From positions 248,001 to 312,000 of the forward strand of contig NJAL01000003.1 in assembly GCA_002591725.1 (NCBI GenBank): a stretch of DNA of 64,000 nucleotides. Reading direction: 5' to 3'. Origin of the DNA: Candidatus Didemnitutus mandela (GTDB taxonomy: Bacteria > Verrucomicrobiota > Verrucomicrobiia > Opitutales > Opitutaceae). A program made the position numbers and the translations under genes. This document shows, one piece after another, positions 21,953 to 33,659 of this stretch. The notes beneath the pieces are model-generated. The model saw nothing but the letters and a program-made list of their open reading frames with translations. It did no database searches and was not told where the DNA came from. The stretch's first letter is position 1; every line of letters begins with the position of its first letter.

Positions 21953-22213
21953 GTGCATGATATGGTTTTCCCCCGGCCAGTTCTGGCCGATGTGCCCTGG
22001 CGGAAGCTAGCAGCGTCTTTCCGCGAAGACGCGGGAGATATCCCCCCCGGATTTTTCGAAGGAGATCCGGATTCGAGCCTGCCGGATATCTACCTCCGCT
22101 TTCGGGACGCGTTCAAGCGTTCCTCGATGGAACTAATGGCACAGCCCTATGCCGCGAATATCTTGCAGATGCGATCTTGCAATTCCTTCTGGGAACGACA
22201 AGACAAGGAATAG
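21953..22213 (+). CDS. Hypothetical short ORF, possibly a gene fragment
   Basis: 86-aa open frame in eroded DNA with protein-like composition (VPWRKLAASFREDAGDIPPGFFEGDPDSSLPDIYLRFRDAFKRS). Confidence 0.25.
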   Translation: MHDMVFPRPVLADVPWRKLAASFREDAGDIPPGFFEGDPDSSLPDIYLRFRDAFKRSSMELMAQPYAANILQMRSCNSFWERQDKE

Positions 22214-22392
22214 ATCGGAGAAGATAAAGGCAAAACAGAGCTGGCGGCCTTTGGGAAGCTAATGGATGTGGGTATCAGGGGTAGTAAGCGGGAGAGTAGT
22301 GGAAGATTCGACGCGGAAGGCTGGGGGATACGGCCTTGCTAAATTTTGGGCTGTGTGCTACGGACCTGTTCATTTTTTTGTTCTCTTTTTTT

Positions 22393-23115
22393 ATGAATTC
22401 TGTTTTGTTTATTACTATTGCTGTTACCGGCTTGATTGTGGCTTTTTTTCATGCAGCAATCCCGACACATTGGCTTCCTTTTGTGCTGGTGGCGCGGGCA
22501 CGAGGATGGAGCCGGACGCGCGCGCTATGGGTTGCGATGTTTGCGGGGCTGGGACACGTGCTGCTGACCAGTTTGTTGGGGCTGCTGACAGCGTGGTTCG
22601 GCTTTAAATTGAACGAGAAAGCCAGCCGACAGTTTCCGTGGATCATTGGCAGCGTATTGATGATAATCGGCCTGTTTTATCTCTGGCTCCACTTTAGGAG
22701 GCGTAAGCCTTTGCATCACCATGGGCCGGGCAGCCCGAGTCAATACAGACATGAATGCGGGCACAGCCATTGGGGCCAGTGGGGCCAGAGGTTGAAGGAC
22801 AGCAATCTCGCTGCGACTGGGAAAAGTGAGTGGGCCGTGATTACGGGTCTTTTTTTTATGCTGGCCCTTTTACCGTGCGAGGCGCTTTTTCCTATTTATT
22901 TTTCTGGCGTGCAGTTTGGATGGTTCGGTTTCTTGGTGTTGAGCGCCATACTTGCGGTGAGTGCGCTGGCGGGAACGCTGGTTTTTACTTGGCTGACGCT
23001 CGCCGGGCTGCAGCGCTTTTCGATCGAGCATTTCGAGAAAAACGAGGCTGCTTGGCTGGGCGCAACTTTCTTCGTGCTGGGTGCGCTCGCGATAGTTATC
23101 GAGCGTGGGCATTGA
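22393..23115 (+). CDS. Polytopic membrane protein, NicO/metal-transporter-like, function uncertain
   Basis: ~240 aa, six TM-like segments, internal His-rich loop (HHHGPGSPSQYRHECGHSHWGQWGQ). Confidence 0.7.
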   Translation: MNSVLFITIAVTGLIVAFFHAAIPTHWLPFVLVARARGWSRTRALWVAMFAGLGHVLLTSLLGLLTAWFGFKLNEKASRQFPWIIGSVLMIIGLFYLWLHFRRRKPLHHHGPGSPSQYRHECGHSHWGQWGQRLKDSNLAATGKSEWAVITGLFFMLALLPCEALFPIYFSGVQFGWFGFLVLSAILAVSALAGTLVFTWLTLAGLQRFSIEHFEKNEAAWLGATFFVLGALAIVIERGH

Positions 23116-23159
23116 TAGAGATGATCGTTTCTAACAGGACTGCTTTTTAGCGTGTTTTT

Positions 23160-24060
23160 TTAGACCTCGATCCCTTTCATGACGAACGCGACGTGTTCGA
23201 AAGCTATGACGTTGTTGAATGGGATCCTTTTGAAGGCGATAAGATCGGTATAGTTGCCGTGGCTGCGGTGGTCGACCTTTTCCGGTTGGGCGCCCAGCCA
23301 AAGCACTATCGGCGGCGTGCACGGTGTTGGCTTGGGTGGCTTGCATAAGTGTCGTAACCTACTTCGCCAGGCAATAAAAATTGTTTCGCGTTCCAACTAT
23401 TGGGGTAGGGGCCGGGTTCGGTACCGTAGGCGAGTGTGGTGCCAAGTGAGGGCTAGCTTTTTGAAAGCTTTCGTGCTGGAGGAGGCCGGGCTTTGAGCTC
23501 CTTTTCGATGATTTCCCGGATAATGCTAGCTTATGCTAGCTTAGCGTGTTCGCTGAGGATATAGTCGTCGTTGTAGATGTCGAAGACGAGGCGAGCTCCG
23601 TGTCACTTGGCGAATTTTAGGTCTTCGTCGTCAATCAAACTGCTGTACTCGACGGAGACGGCAACGGCGATTTCATGTTTTCGATCCTGTGGGCTTGGGG
23701 CAGCCGACTTTGCGGCCCCACATGGCCGGCTTAGTCGATGGCGGTCTTGGTTTCCTCGAGGGAATATTGCGAGGCGCGCTAGCGGATTCTTCTTCAAAAA
23801 GAACGCCTTGGCCAGAACCTTGATCGCGTTGGTGTCGTATTTAGTGTTTTTGCGAGCTTTTTTAGTTCCTAAATGCATTGGCTATTCCGTTGATTCTGTC
23901 GAAGCGAAGATAAGACGTCATACCATTGATATTGCCATGCTTGCTGGTGGCACTTGGAACTGGACTACATGCTGAGCATGCTCGGGGCCCCCCCGGGCAC
24001 GGAACCGGAGTCGATGGCATGTTTCAGGGCGAAGTAGACGTAGCTGTCGGCTTCCCACAT
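23160..24060 (-). pseudogene. Imidazolonepropionase-like amidohydrolase remnant
   Basis: Minus-strand pieces SYVYFALKHAIDSGSVPGG, AVSVEYSSLIDDEDLKFAK, VFDIYNDDYILSEHAK, and C-terminal GNYTDLIAFKRIPFNNVIAFEHVAFVMKGIEV (typical amidohydrolase C-terminus). Confidence 0.75.
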
Positions 24061-24249
24061 TGAGAATGGTGGCGAATCAGGCTTCGAGTGTGTAGCGAGC
24101 GGGTCGGTTCAGACCAGCGCCATCTCCTTTGGGTTTCGGGTTGTTTAAAAACCACGGCAACGTTACTTCGAAAACTAAACCAGCGGGAGAGGTGGGTCCC
24201 AGTTTCAAGCAGCTGCTGTGGAACAAGATCAAACGTAGCAACAAATCGA

Positions 24250-24890
24250 GAGGCTAAGGCTGGTCAAACTTTGGCTGCCCGGTGGCATGGGCGGAGAGCT
24301 GGAAAAGTGGAATGAACAGTCTCGGCATGTTTTCCTCACTAGCTTCTGGGCCTCTGTCGGCGACGGTAACTTTTAAAGCGTCAAGTTGCTGGGCGAGAGC
24401 TTGGGGCTGATGATTGGTGCCGACTCCCTTGGTGAGTGCTGGAAGGTTTGCCCAAGGTTTTTTTACTAAAATTTTCTGTGCGTTGAGGGCGACGTGGTCG
24501 AGGATGTCGTGGATGAGACTGGCCATGCGTTCTTCTTCGCCGAGCAGGCCGTCGATCAACTTGCGTTTGTGTGGTTAGTTTCTCGCCGCCCTCCTCGGAG
24601 GGCGGCGAGGGGGATTTTGAGATTGTGCGAGGGAAACGCCGAGAAGGCGTCTTTTAAATTGAACGGCCATCTTGGCTATCTCCTTGGCCGAGCTGGCTGC
24701 ATGTTGATCTGGTCGGCGGACTTTAGTTGCAGGTACTAGCGGCTGATTACGGCGACGAGTGTTGCGAGAATGAAGATCACAAAGCCGACGGGTATGAACA
24801 GCTAGCAGCGAATGGTGCGGGCGATTTCGGTGTTTTTGAGCTGTTTTTCTCGGAGGAGGAGGTTTAGCTCTATCTCACATCTTCCCGTTA
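24250..24890 (-). pseudogene. Probable sensor histidine kinase remnant
   Basis: LKNTEIARTIRC-LFIPVGFVIFILATLVAVIS (TM segment) followed by GLLGEEERMASLIHDILDHVALNAQKIL (DHp-like); interrupted. Confidence 0.4.
24582..24609. repeat. Perfect 13-bp inverted repeat with 2-nt loop
   Basis: CTCGCCGCCCTCC-TC-GGAGGGCGGCGAG. Confidence 0.85.
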
Positions 24891-25018
24891 CATATTTATC
24901 GTTGAGGGCGGAGACCTGCTAAACCGGTTCGTTCGCTAAAGGCGGCCTGATTTTCATCCAGCAGTTTGCTGACTTCCATTGGTAGGTGCTTTTTGAAATG
25001 GTCTTTAGCTTGGTCGGC

Positions 25019-26212
25019 TTGCACGAGAATGTTGTAGCAGGCAAGTTGTGTGGGCTTTTTGGCGACGTCGGCAATGCGGTTTGTGACGGTTCCGAGGTCG
25101 GCTTTGTTCATATCTAGCAGTTCCGACGCGAAGCTCAGATAGGAATGCTGGGCGCCATTGTTGGCGCGATGTGTGGCAACTTCCTGAAGGGCGTTCGTGA
25201 TATCAGAGATTGTGAGAGTGAAAATGGTGTTGGCAGAGGCCAACCGTGCTAACCGATATTTTGTCGCTGCTGTTGTTTCCTCCATAATGAAGTAGGAAGT
25301 GATAGAGAGATTATTGATGATGTAGTTTCCTTGTGTAATTAGCTGCATGGCGCAGCTTGCCAATCAAATTGGCTCGGAGGTGTCCGGTGCAACGGAGCGG
25401 AAGCTCTATTGATAAAAACTTCCCAATTTAATCCGTTCCAGGCGATGCGATTCGTTTGGCTGGATCTGTCGCTGGAAACTCCGGAATAGATCGATGGTAT
25501 CGAATCGCTTCCCATATTTACTTCGATAACGTGGTTCGCAAACGCTGTTGCTGTGAAAAAATATAGATAGAACCTCAAGTTGAAACCTATGGCGCTGTTT
25601 GCGCTGGACGCCGCAGCGTTGCTGCCTCGAACCGACTAAGTGAAGGATACTGACGGAGACGCAAGGCCATGCTGCTACCGCTGTTCGTATCGGTTTAATT
25701 ATTGGAGTTTGGGAAAAATCCCAAAAATCAACTGTTCTTGTGCTTTGCCGCCAATGGCGATGATGGTCCCGTTGTCGTTTGCTGTGGATGCGACTGAATA
25801 GGTGATTCTGTTGAAGAGGAAAATGCTGTTGAACGTTTGATTACTCAGCGAAGTCAGCCGATCTTGCCGTTTGGCAAGATCGAAATTATAGCTATCGAGA
25901 TCGGAAAAACTCTTGGCTGGATCGCTCACCTAGTGTCTTCAGCTTGAAGACATACACCGTTTAGCGCTTTGCCTGCGATGTCTTGCGTCTGGAAAAGAGG
26001 TAGCGTTGCCAAGATTGCTTCCAAGGGCGCTTTCCCGGTGGGGCAGCGGCGAACTTCATCGAGACAGCTAGGCTATCGGCATTGTCCGACTGATTGACAG
26101 TTTTTGATTCACTTGAGAACCGAGTTAGGTTGGTCTGGATCGAGCGGTTGGATGCGGCTAGATTATTTTCCGCGAGCGTGGCCGCGGAATTGATATTGAT
26201 GGTGGTAGCCAT
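25019..26212 (-). pseudogene. fliC: Flagellin, degraded
   Basis: N-terminus MATTININSAATLAENNLAASNRSIQTNLTRFSSESKTVNQSDNADSLAVSMKF; middle SDPAKSFSDLDSYNFDLAKRQDRLTSLSNQTFNSIFLF; C-terminus NGAQHSYLSFASELLDMNKADLGTVTNRIADVAKKPTQLACYNILVQ, separated by stops/frameshifts. Confidence 0.9.
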
Positions 26213-26429
26213 GAATCTTCCATGACTGTTGGATTGCGGTTTTCTGTGCCGCAAATGCACGGGCGTGTAAGCGGCTAACTGCATCACGCCAAACGATGTG
26301 GAACGCAGACAGCTACGGGCTTGCCAGGAAGAATCTGTAGATCTGTAGAGAATTTAAAAATTTCGATGATTGTTATCTCTCCGATTTACCAACCAGCGAG
26401 CGCTTCTCAGAACGAAGCTGCAGAAGCGA

Positions 26430-26850
26430 TGTGTGAGTTTGGCATGGTCGCAAATGCCGGACGAGATAGGCGCGGCTAGGATATTGGAGCTCCTCCAACT
26501 TAGAAATAACCGCTTCACGGTCGTAAGTGACATTGGAAGTGTTGCAGCTGAAAGGCCAGATCGACGGAGGCCGAGGGTGGCGCAGGAAGGAAGCCTTACT
26601 CGGCAAAAGCGAAAGACTGACAGTACCCGAATTGATGATGCGAGAGCCCCCCACCCAAAGTACGATCGAACGGCTGGTAGGTATGGCCGACAATCAACAA
26701 ATTGTAATCTACCGTGCCGAAGAGGGCCGCTACCTTTTCATTAGGTTGGTCCGATGTCAGACCTTGGCCGTCGTCGTACTCCGGTGACACATGGGCTACG
26801 AGGACACGCGAGCGGTCGATCAGCATTGTTCGTGTTCGCAAAAGAAGTTG
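26430..26850 (-). pseudogene. YfcE/MJ0936-type metallophosphoesterase remnant (C-terminal part)
   Basis: VLVAHVSPEYDDG... NEKVAALFGTVDYNLLIVGHTYQPFDRTLGG followed in another frame by RIINSGTVS and VTYDREAVISKLEEL. Confidence 0.75.
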
Positions 26851-28499
26851 GCGCAGCTAATTTAGATGACTTTCTGTTGTGACCGTGCCTTTTATCCAAA
26901 TGAAAGTCTGGGTAACTTCCAGAAAGCGGGAAAGGAGCTATGGATTTTCAGTGACTTTAAAGATGTCCGGTTTCCCCAGTCGCCGAGAGACACATAGCGA
27001 TCGATATTACTGCGAAAAAATGGACATGTAGAAAACTACGAAGACGGTGCAAGGACGCTGAGTGGACCGGGGCTAATAGCAGCCAAGTATTCCAAAGATC
27101 CAATAGCTGTCCAATGCTGCCTCGGATATGGAGCATAGAGCAAAGCTGTCTCAAGGACGATCGAGTTGCCGTGGATGCCGGAGAGAAGCAGGGATGTGCA
27201 TGCTAATTCTATTTTAACTTTATTATCATCAGCAAAAACACCGTATCAAAACGAAAGATTCGCGGAAATTTTCCGATCAATGCGCCGTATTCGTTAAAAA
27301 CCTCGTGGGGAGCTTGACGTTATTTCACGGCCAGTTCGAGCGGTTGTTCGTGCAATTTAAATATGGGGCTTCTTCGCTGAAAACAATGCAGCGCCTAGTC
27401 GTTCGGGAATAGCACGACTAGCTGGTCGAATTTGTCCCTACCGAAACTCACGCCAAGTGGCGGCTGTGGTGCTGCTCGGGTTTTTTAACAACGAGTGTGT
27501 TGCTCGATCAACTGGAGCACAGTCTGCTGCGTGAGCATAAAGTTGCGAATTGGCTTTGTATTCGCTTTGCAGGCGCGATTGCACGGTTTCGAATTGCAGC
27601 GTGCCGACGGTTGCTAGCAGCGTGGATTTTTGGAGCGCGTTGCGCGCATTAAGCAGAAAGTACAACCCCTTATTGCAGCAATTATTAGAGACCGGAGCGG
27701 TTATTTCTTTGCTTGGCGGGTACTTTATGTTGCTGATGTAAGTGAAGATTTTTGAGAAGAAACTCAGAATTTTGTCGTAGCCGATAGAGCGGTACGTCGT
27801 GAGCGTATGGCCGATGCCGAAGTTACTGTGATGTGAGTGACGATGTTGATGACGTCGCTGGGCCAAGATTCATCGACGGTTTCGCGTTACTTGTCGAGAA
27901 TTTTGTGCGACAGCTAGAAACGCATTTATTTGCTCGTGCGCTGATGCGTTACGACCATACTCCCCTCGGACTTGCTCGAGCACACGTGCAGAAAGGCGGC
28001 GAGATCGTAATTTTGGGATCCATCTTCGCTTAAATCTTGAAAATGAAACAGGGAAGATTCGGATCGTTGACCGACGCTTTGTACGCGGCCTTCGGTTCCC
28101 TCCGGCGCGCTGGGTACGGTAATATTGGCCGAGCGGCGCCAAAGTGCTTGCTCAGGTGGCGGGCGATGTCAAACGGCGCGGGTAGGTGGTCAAATGAGCG
28201 CACCAACCGGAGGACCGCCCGGTGCTCGTGACGATGTCGGAGAGCGAATACCTGTGCTGCTATCTCTTGCTCGCCGGGTAGTTTGCAAAAAACCGTGCCA
28301 TGAGAGGCGCGCTTTTCGTGAAATGAAGAACATTTTCCTCGTGAGGCTTTTTCTTTTCAGCCTTGGCGGGGATGCAGGTTACTTTGTTCAGGTGGATGGA
28401 ATAGGGCGGAATAGAGATGTTGCTTGGCGAGGACCGGTCAGTTCTTCGGTGGCAATAGAATTTGGTGCTACTCATGTGAGAACGATTTCAATTAAGGTG

Positions 28500-31015
28500 T
28501 TCTGGAAATTCTAGACTTATTCGAACACTGCGCGGAGCCAATACTGGTTGGTGCTAGAAGACTTGGTGGTTTTGCGTGAGGATGGACTCCTTGGCACGCA
28601 CAGGCTCTTGCTATTCGTCGAAGATACCGTGATCGTGCAGGTGGAGAGCAATTGCTCTCATGGTGTTGGCGATGGCGGCGGGTCTAGTCCGGAGCGACGG
28701 TGGCGTAGGTGTCGATGAATCCGTAGCGGGTGAACGTGTTGCTGAGGCTGGCTCCGGTATTGGGCAAGCAGGCTCCGCCCACTTCTTTGTGGACTTTCAC
28801 GTGCAGCCGGTCGGAATAAGTCGAAACGAGAAGGCTAAGGTTGCGAGGGAAGATAGACGTCATGCGAGTCGGTGGCAGGCCAGCAAAGTGGGGCTATAAC
28901 CTTGAAAAATTTGATTGGATATATCGTATTTCATTGTGGAGCTGCTCGGGTTGTTAGGAAACTTGGCGCGCTTTTGCGTAGACTGGCTTGGCATTGCGCA
29001 AAAGGTGGGGGCGGCGATCACACGGTATCGGGACCGAAGTCACCGCCTTTGGCGATTTATACCTGGCTGCGGGCAAATTGGCTGGTGATCCATGTCTTAG
29101 CTTTGATGTTGGTGCGCGCTATGACGTCAGTTAGCTGGGGCAGCCTAGCCTAAAGCGGAGATCGTTGTTGGCTGAGCGGGTGCGGAACACCGGCTTCCAG
29201 CGGGTCACCGACAAGGGTAGAGCGGAGAAGCGGAGAAGCGGAATATTTTATCGAGCTTGGCGCAGGCCTTCCGGGGCGGAAGGCCGGGATCGGTACCATA
29301 GATTACTATATATAGCAATTGGAATTGCAGGACAAGATCAGCGCGGTTGGCGACCTCCGAAAATTCGAACGCATCGTCCATGGCATTGAAGTGCGTACCA
29401 AAGGTGTGACCGGCGAGGATGTGCTGGAGGTCGTCGGCGCTATACTTGCCGAGTCCGTCGATTAGAAAGATGTTGCTGGCGATGGAGACTGAGCCGTTGG
29501 TTTGTCCTTGGATTCGGCAAGCTTGCCGCTGCCAATGTGTACGCTGATGCAGATACGGCCGGCTTCGAAGTTGGCCGGTTTCAGGCTAAGTCGGACGCCA
29601 GTTTGGGGACTGGAGTAGTGTAGCATCCAGGTCGTCGACCGTTGTCTTTTTCGCAACGTTTTCGTCTATTCCAAACGCTTTGTAGGCGGAGTCGGTGTTG
29701 GTTATCTTCTCGGGCAGCATAACCGGGTCGTTGCGGCTAGCGCGATAAGACGGCCATGATTTCCTCAGCTGGGTCGTTAGAAAGTGTGAGGTTGCCGGAG
29801 ACGAAGATGATGTGGACGATTTTTTCGTCCAAAACTTTATGGAGGTCTGCAAAACAGTTGGCAAAGGTGATCTTTCCCAAAACGGGTGCATAGAATGCAA
29901 GTTTGGGCGGGCTCGAAGCCCCGTAGCTCACGGCACGACGGAATCCCTGTTTTACTACTGGCGAGGACAGGGCGCCACCAATCGGATCTGCAGGCGAACT
30001 CTATGGAAACGTTGCGGAAAAATTGGACTATTTGACTACGCTGACCGAGCCGGAAAGAAATGAGGAGCCTTTTTTTGGTGAGGACTTCAATGCGACAGCT
30101 GAGCATATTGAACAGGAGTGTGCTCGGGAGGGATTTGAAGTTGTTGGCCGCGATGTCTGTTTCGAAAGCTTAGGATGCCACCGTCTCGGTCGCGAGGTGT
30201 ACGATTTACATTTACTATTCCCGGAAGGGGCGTGTCTTGGAACTGGTTGACTTTGTCGGTCGTGCCGAGGCCCGGCTTCGGTTGTTCTAGCGTGTGGGTG
30301 GTGACAGGTGGAAAAGAATCTCGCACAGCTGTTTTTTAGCTTTCGACGGGCTGGACCGAAATTGACAACGGACCGTGTTTATTATAATTATAAGTTAAAA
30401 TTTAATACCTTTTTGTAAGAATAACGACCGTTGAGTAGTGTTGATAAATTCTTCCGAGCCTATCGGGATGCACTGGGCGGGGCAGCTGTACGGTAGAGAA
30501 AAGTTGATTTACCGATGGACTGGTGGAACTCGACCGAGTGACGGACGTGCTTTTCGCTGAGGAATGATTGCCGCACTCCTTGTCGATTTCCTTTTTCGCT
30601 GAGCTTGAGGGTGTCGGCGTAGTCGGCGAAAAGGGTGAGGGCTTTTTCGAAGATTTCCGGTTTCGCGTCGAACAGTTCGAACTGGCAAACTGTGGCGGTC
30701 GAAGCTAGCGCCGTCGCCGAAGCTCATGACGGGCCATTGGAAATACTCGACGAGCATGCTGTCAGGGGCAGTGGGGTCTGTCGTTGTTTGAGAAAGTGGG
30801 GCGAAACTACGTTGGGCTCTCGGCTTTCTCGAGCGAACCGAACCAACTGCGACGAGGAAGCACAGGCTGGCGCGTTTGCGCGGTTTTTGATTTGGCAGGA
30901 GGACGTAGTGGATGCTGTTGTGTAGATGGCTCGACTTGACGGCGGGATTAACAGGGGGGGCGACCACAGCTTGTGGCAAGCTTGGTTGCGAGAAGAAACA
31001 GCAATAAGCGAACAA
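28500..31015 (-). pseudogene. M16 (insulinase-like) zinc peptidase, extensively degraded
   Basis: N-terminal HNSIHYVLLPNQKPRKRASLCFLVAVGSV and MLVEYFQWPVMSFGDGASFD; middle KIVHIIFVSGNLTLSNDPAEEIMAVLS; NFEAGRICISVHIGSGKLAESKDKP; GLGKYSADDLQHILAGHTFGTHFNAMDDAFEFSEVANRADLVLQFQLL, collinear with M16 architecture. Confidence 0.8.
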
Positions 31016-31206
31016 ACGCTAATACTATAATACAATGCTAAATATGCTACAGGATAGAAGAAAAGAAAATTATGGAAAGAGGAGTATCTCCGACTCCGGG
31101 GAGATCGCAATGAATTATGCATATCCTGTATGATATTGGGTTGTGGCACTATGAAAATTTTTGTGGTCAACATCGAGAATGATTTTCTATCTCATGCCTT
31201 GATCCA

Positions 31207-32253
31207 ATGAAAGCCAAACGTCAGCAAAAACGCTCTGAGGACATTAACGCCGCCCTAGCTGTTAAAAAAGGTCCAATTTCGCAGTTCATTGCGCACAACT
31301 ACCGTCATTTTAACGCTGCAGCGTTGATCGATGCGGCCAAGGGCTATGAAAACCACCTGAAGGCCGGCGGCCAGATGTTAGTGACGCTGGCTGGCGCTAT
31401 GTCTACAGCCGAAATCGGTATCACGCTCGCCGAAATGATTCGGCAGGGCAAGATCGACGCGATTGTCTGCACGGGCGCGAACCTCGAGGAGGATATTTTT
31501 AATCTTCTGGCCCACGACTACTACGAGCGCGTGCCGCATTACCGTTACCTGACGTCGAGCGACGAACAAGCCCTCCTCGATAGGCACATGAACAGAGTTA
31601 CCGATACCTGCATTCCCGAGAGCGAGGCAATGCGCCGTGTCGAGGCTGCGGTGGCGGAGAAGTGGGTGGCAGCGGACCAGGCGAGCGAACGCTATTTTCC
31701 GCATGAGTTTATGTATAAAATTCTTCGTTCCGGGGAATTGAAAAAATTCTATCAGATCGATCCGAAGAATTCTTGGATGCTAGCGGCGTGCGAAAAAAAC
31801 TTGCCCATCATCGTTCCTGGCTGGGAAGATGCAACGCTTGGAAACATGTATGCCGGCCGTGTAATCACCAGCGAAATCAAGAATGTCCACACCGTCCGCA
31901 CTGGAATCGAATACATGGCCTGGCTTGCAGATTGGTATACAAAAAGTTCAAAAAAACTGCGAAACGGCGAGGGCTCGGTCGGCTTCTTCCAAATCGGCGG
32001 CGGCATCGCGGGTGACTTTCCGATCTGCGTCGTGCCAATGTTGCACCAGGATCTCGGCCGCACGGACGTGCCGCTCTGGGGTTATTTCTGTCAGGTCAGC
32101 AACTCGACCACGAGCTATGGCAGCTACTCGGGTGCCGTACCCAACGAAAAGATTACTTGGGGCAAACTCGGTGAAAAGACGCCAAAGTTCATCGTCGAAT
32201 CCGACGCGACCATCGTGGCGCCGCTTATATTTAGCTGGGTGCTCGGCCGCTGA
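31207..32253 (+). CDS. Deoxyhypusine-synthase-family protein (bacterial DHS-like; possibly homospermidine synthase)
   Basis: Full-length 348 aa: GGQMLVTLAGAMSTAEIGITLAEMIRQGKIDAIVCTGANLEEDIFNLLAHDYYERVP; SWMLAACEKNLPIIVPGWEDATLGNMYA; QIGGGIAGDFPICVVPML. Confidence 0.93.
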   Translation: MKAKRQQKRSEDINAALAVKKGPISQFIAHNYRHFNAAALIDAAKGYENHLKAGGQMLVTLAGAMSTAEIGITLAEMIRQGKIDAIVCTGANLEEDIFNLLAHDYYERVPHYRYLTSSDEQALLDRHMNRVTDTCIPESEAMRRVEAAVAEKWVAADQASERYFPHEFMYKILRSGELKKFYQIDPKNSWMLAACEKNLPIIVPGWEDATLGNMYAGRVITSEIKNVHTVRTGIEYMAWLADWYTKSSKKLRNGEGSVGFFQIGGGIAGDFPICVVPMLHQDLGRTDVPLWGYFCQVSNSTTSYGSYSGAVPNEKITWGKLGEKTPKFIVESDATIVAPLIFSWVLGR

Positions 32254-32370
32254 GGTGAAGAGAAAACCGAACGTCGAAAGTTAAAAAACACTTTTAAACA
32301 CTTTTAGTGACAGTGGCCCATTCTGTCCGAAATCTTTTATGAGTGGATTTTCCCTTTTTGTTTCGAAACT

Positions 32371-33640
32371 TTGATCTGGCTCTACCGTTTTCTTTTTCTG
32401 CCAGCTCTCTTGCTGGCTTCGCCCTATTATCTGTGGCGAATGTGGAAGCGCGGTTGTTTCATCGAGGGATTTTGGCATCGCTTCGGTGTAGTGCAGGCGC
32501 TTCCCGCGAAACAGGAAGGAGTTTCTCGCGTGTGGGTTCAAGCGGTAAGCTTGGGGAAACTGTTGGCGATTGGGCCACTGCTTGAGGCACTGAAACGCGA
32601 TGGTCGCACCGAGGTTTACTTGACAACGACGACTAATATGGGCTATCGTCTTGCGGGCAAAAAGTATTACGGGCTTACAGATGAGGATCTGTTACTTCCC
32701 GTTTGATTTCTGGTGGTTTTCAGCGCTGGCATGGCGGAAGGTGCAGCCGGACCTTGTAATTCTGATCGAGGGCGAGCGCTGGCCCGAACATGTCCATCAA
32801 GCTTGCTGTAGCCATGTGCCGGTGCTCTCCGTGAACGCACGGCTTTCTGACCGAAGCTTCCGCTGGTCGTTGAAATTTTGCGGGGCGCTTGCGGCTGTTT
32901 CAACCGGAATCACGCGCGTGCTTTGCGCGACGCGAACAGATACCGAGCAATTTTTGCAACTCGGGTTCCCGGCGGCGCGGGTGGAAACGATCGGTAATCT
33001 CAAGCTTGATGTCGCAATTCCCCGATTGAGCGTGGAAGAGAAAAACGAATTGCGTCGCGAGCTCGGGTTAGCCGGTGAGTTGATTCTCCTCGGTTCATCG
33101 ACGTGGCCGGGCGAGGAAAGTGCGCTCTTGCAAGCGCTGCATGCGGCGCGCACGCGTCGCATGTCGGCATCTTTGTTGCTGGTGCCGCGCCACGCCGAGC
33201 GTCGGGAGGAGTTGCGGGCGTTGTTCAAAAAATCTGGTCTGACTTTTCATTTCCGTTCCGATGGTTGCGCAACGGGGCTGGTGGATGTTGCTGTGGGCGA
33301 CACAACCGGCGAGCTGCGCCGGTTTACGCAGCTGGCCGATCTTGTTTTCACGGGGAAGAGCCTTGCACCGCACCGAGGGCGGACAGACCCCGGTGGAAGC
33401 GGCGATTCTCTGTAAGCCGGTGCTGCACGGACCGCACATGTTGAATTTTTGCGAAATTACCGAGTCGCTCAATACAGCCGGGGCTGTGCGCAGCGTGGCT
33501 ACGCATAGCGAGCTAGCTTTCAGTAGTTGCCGAACTGCTGGGGGACGCGGCACAGCGGGAAAAAATGGTCGCAGCGGCGCATGTGTTGAGCGAAGCCAAC
33601 CGTGGTGCGACGGATCGAACACTTGCTGTGATTTATAAGC
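32371..33640 (+). pseudogene. waaA: 3-deoxy-D-manno-octulosonic acid (Kdo) transferase, frameshifted
   Basis: Frame 1 32371-32706 (FWHRFG...VWVQAVSLGKLLAIGPLLEAL...YLTTTTNMGYRLA); shift to 32651-33415 (PFDFWWFSALAWRKVQPDLVILIEGERWPEHVHQ...VLSVNARLSDRSFRW); shift again (EGGQTPVEAAILCKPVLHGPHMLNFCEI). Confidence 0.9.
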
Positions 33641-33659
33641 AGCTTTCCTCCTTGGCTCA

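Noticed and set aside
22780-22797. TGGGGCCAG x2 repeat in the membrane-protein gene
   Set aside because: In-frame 9-bp repeat coding for WGQWGQ within a low-complexity His-rich loop; ordinary.
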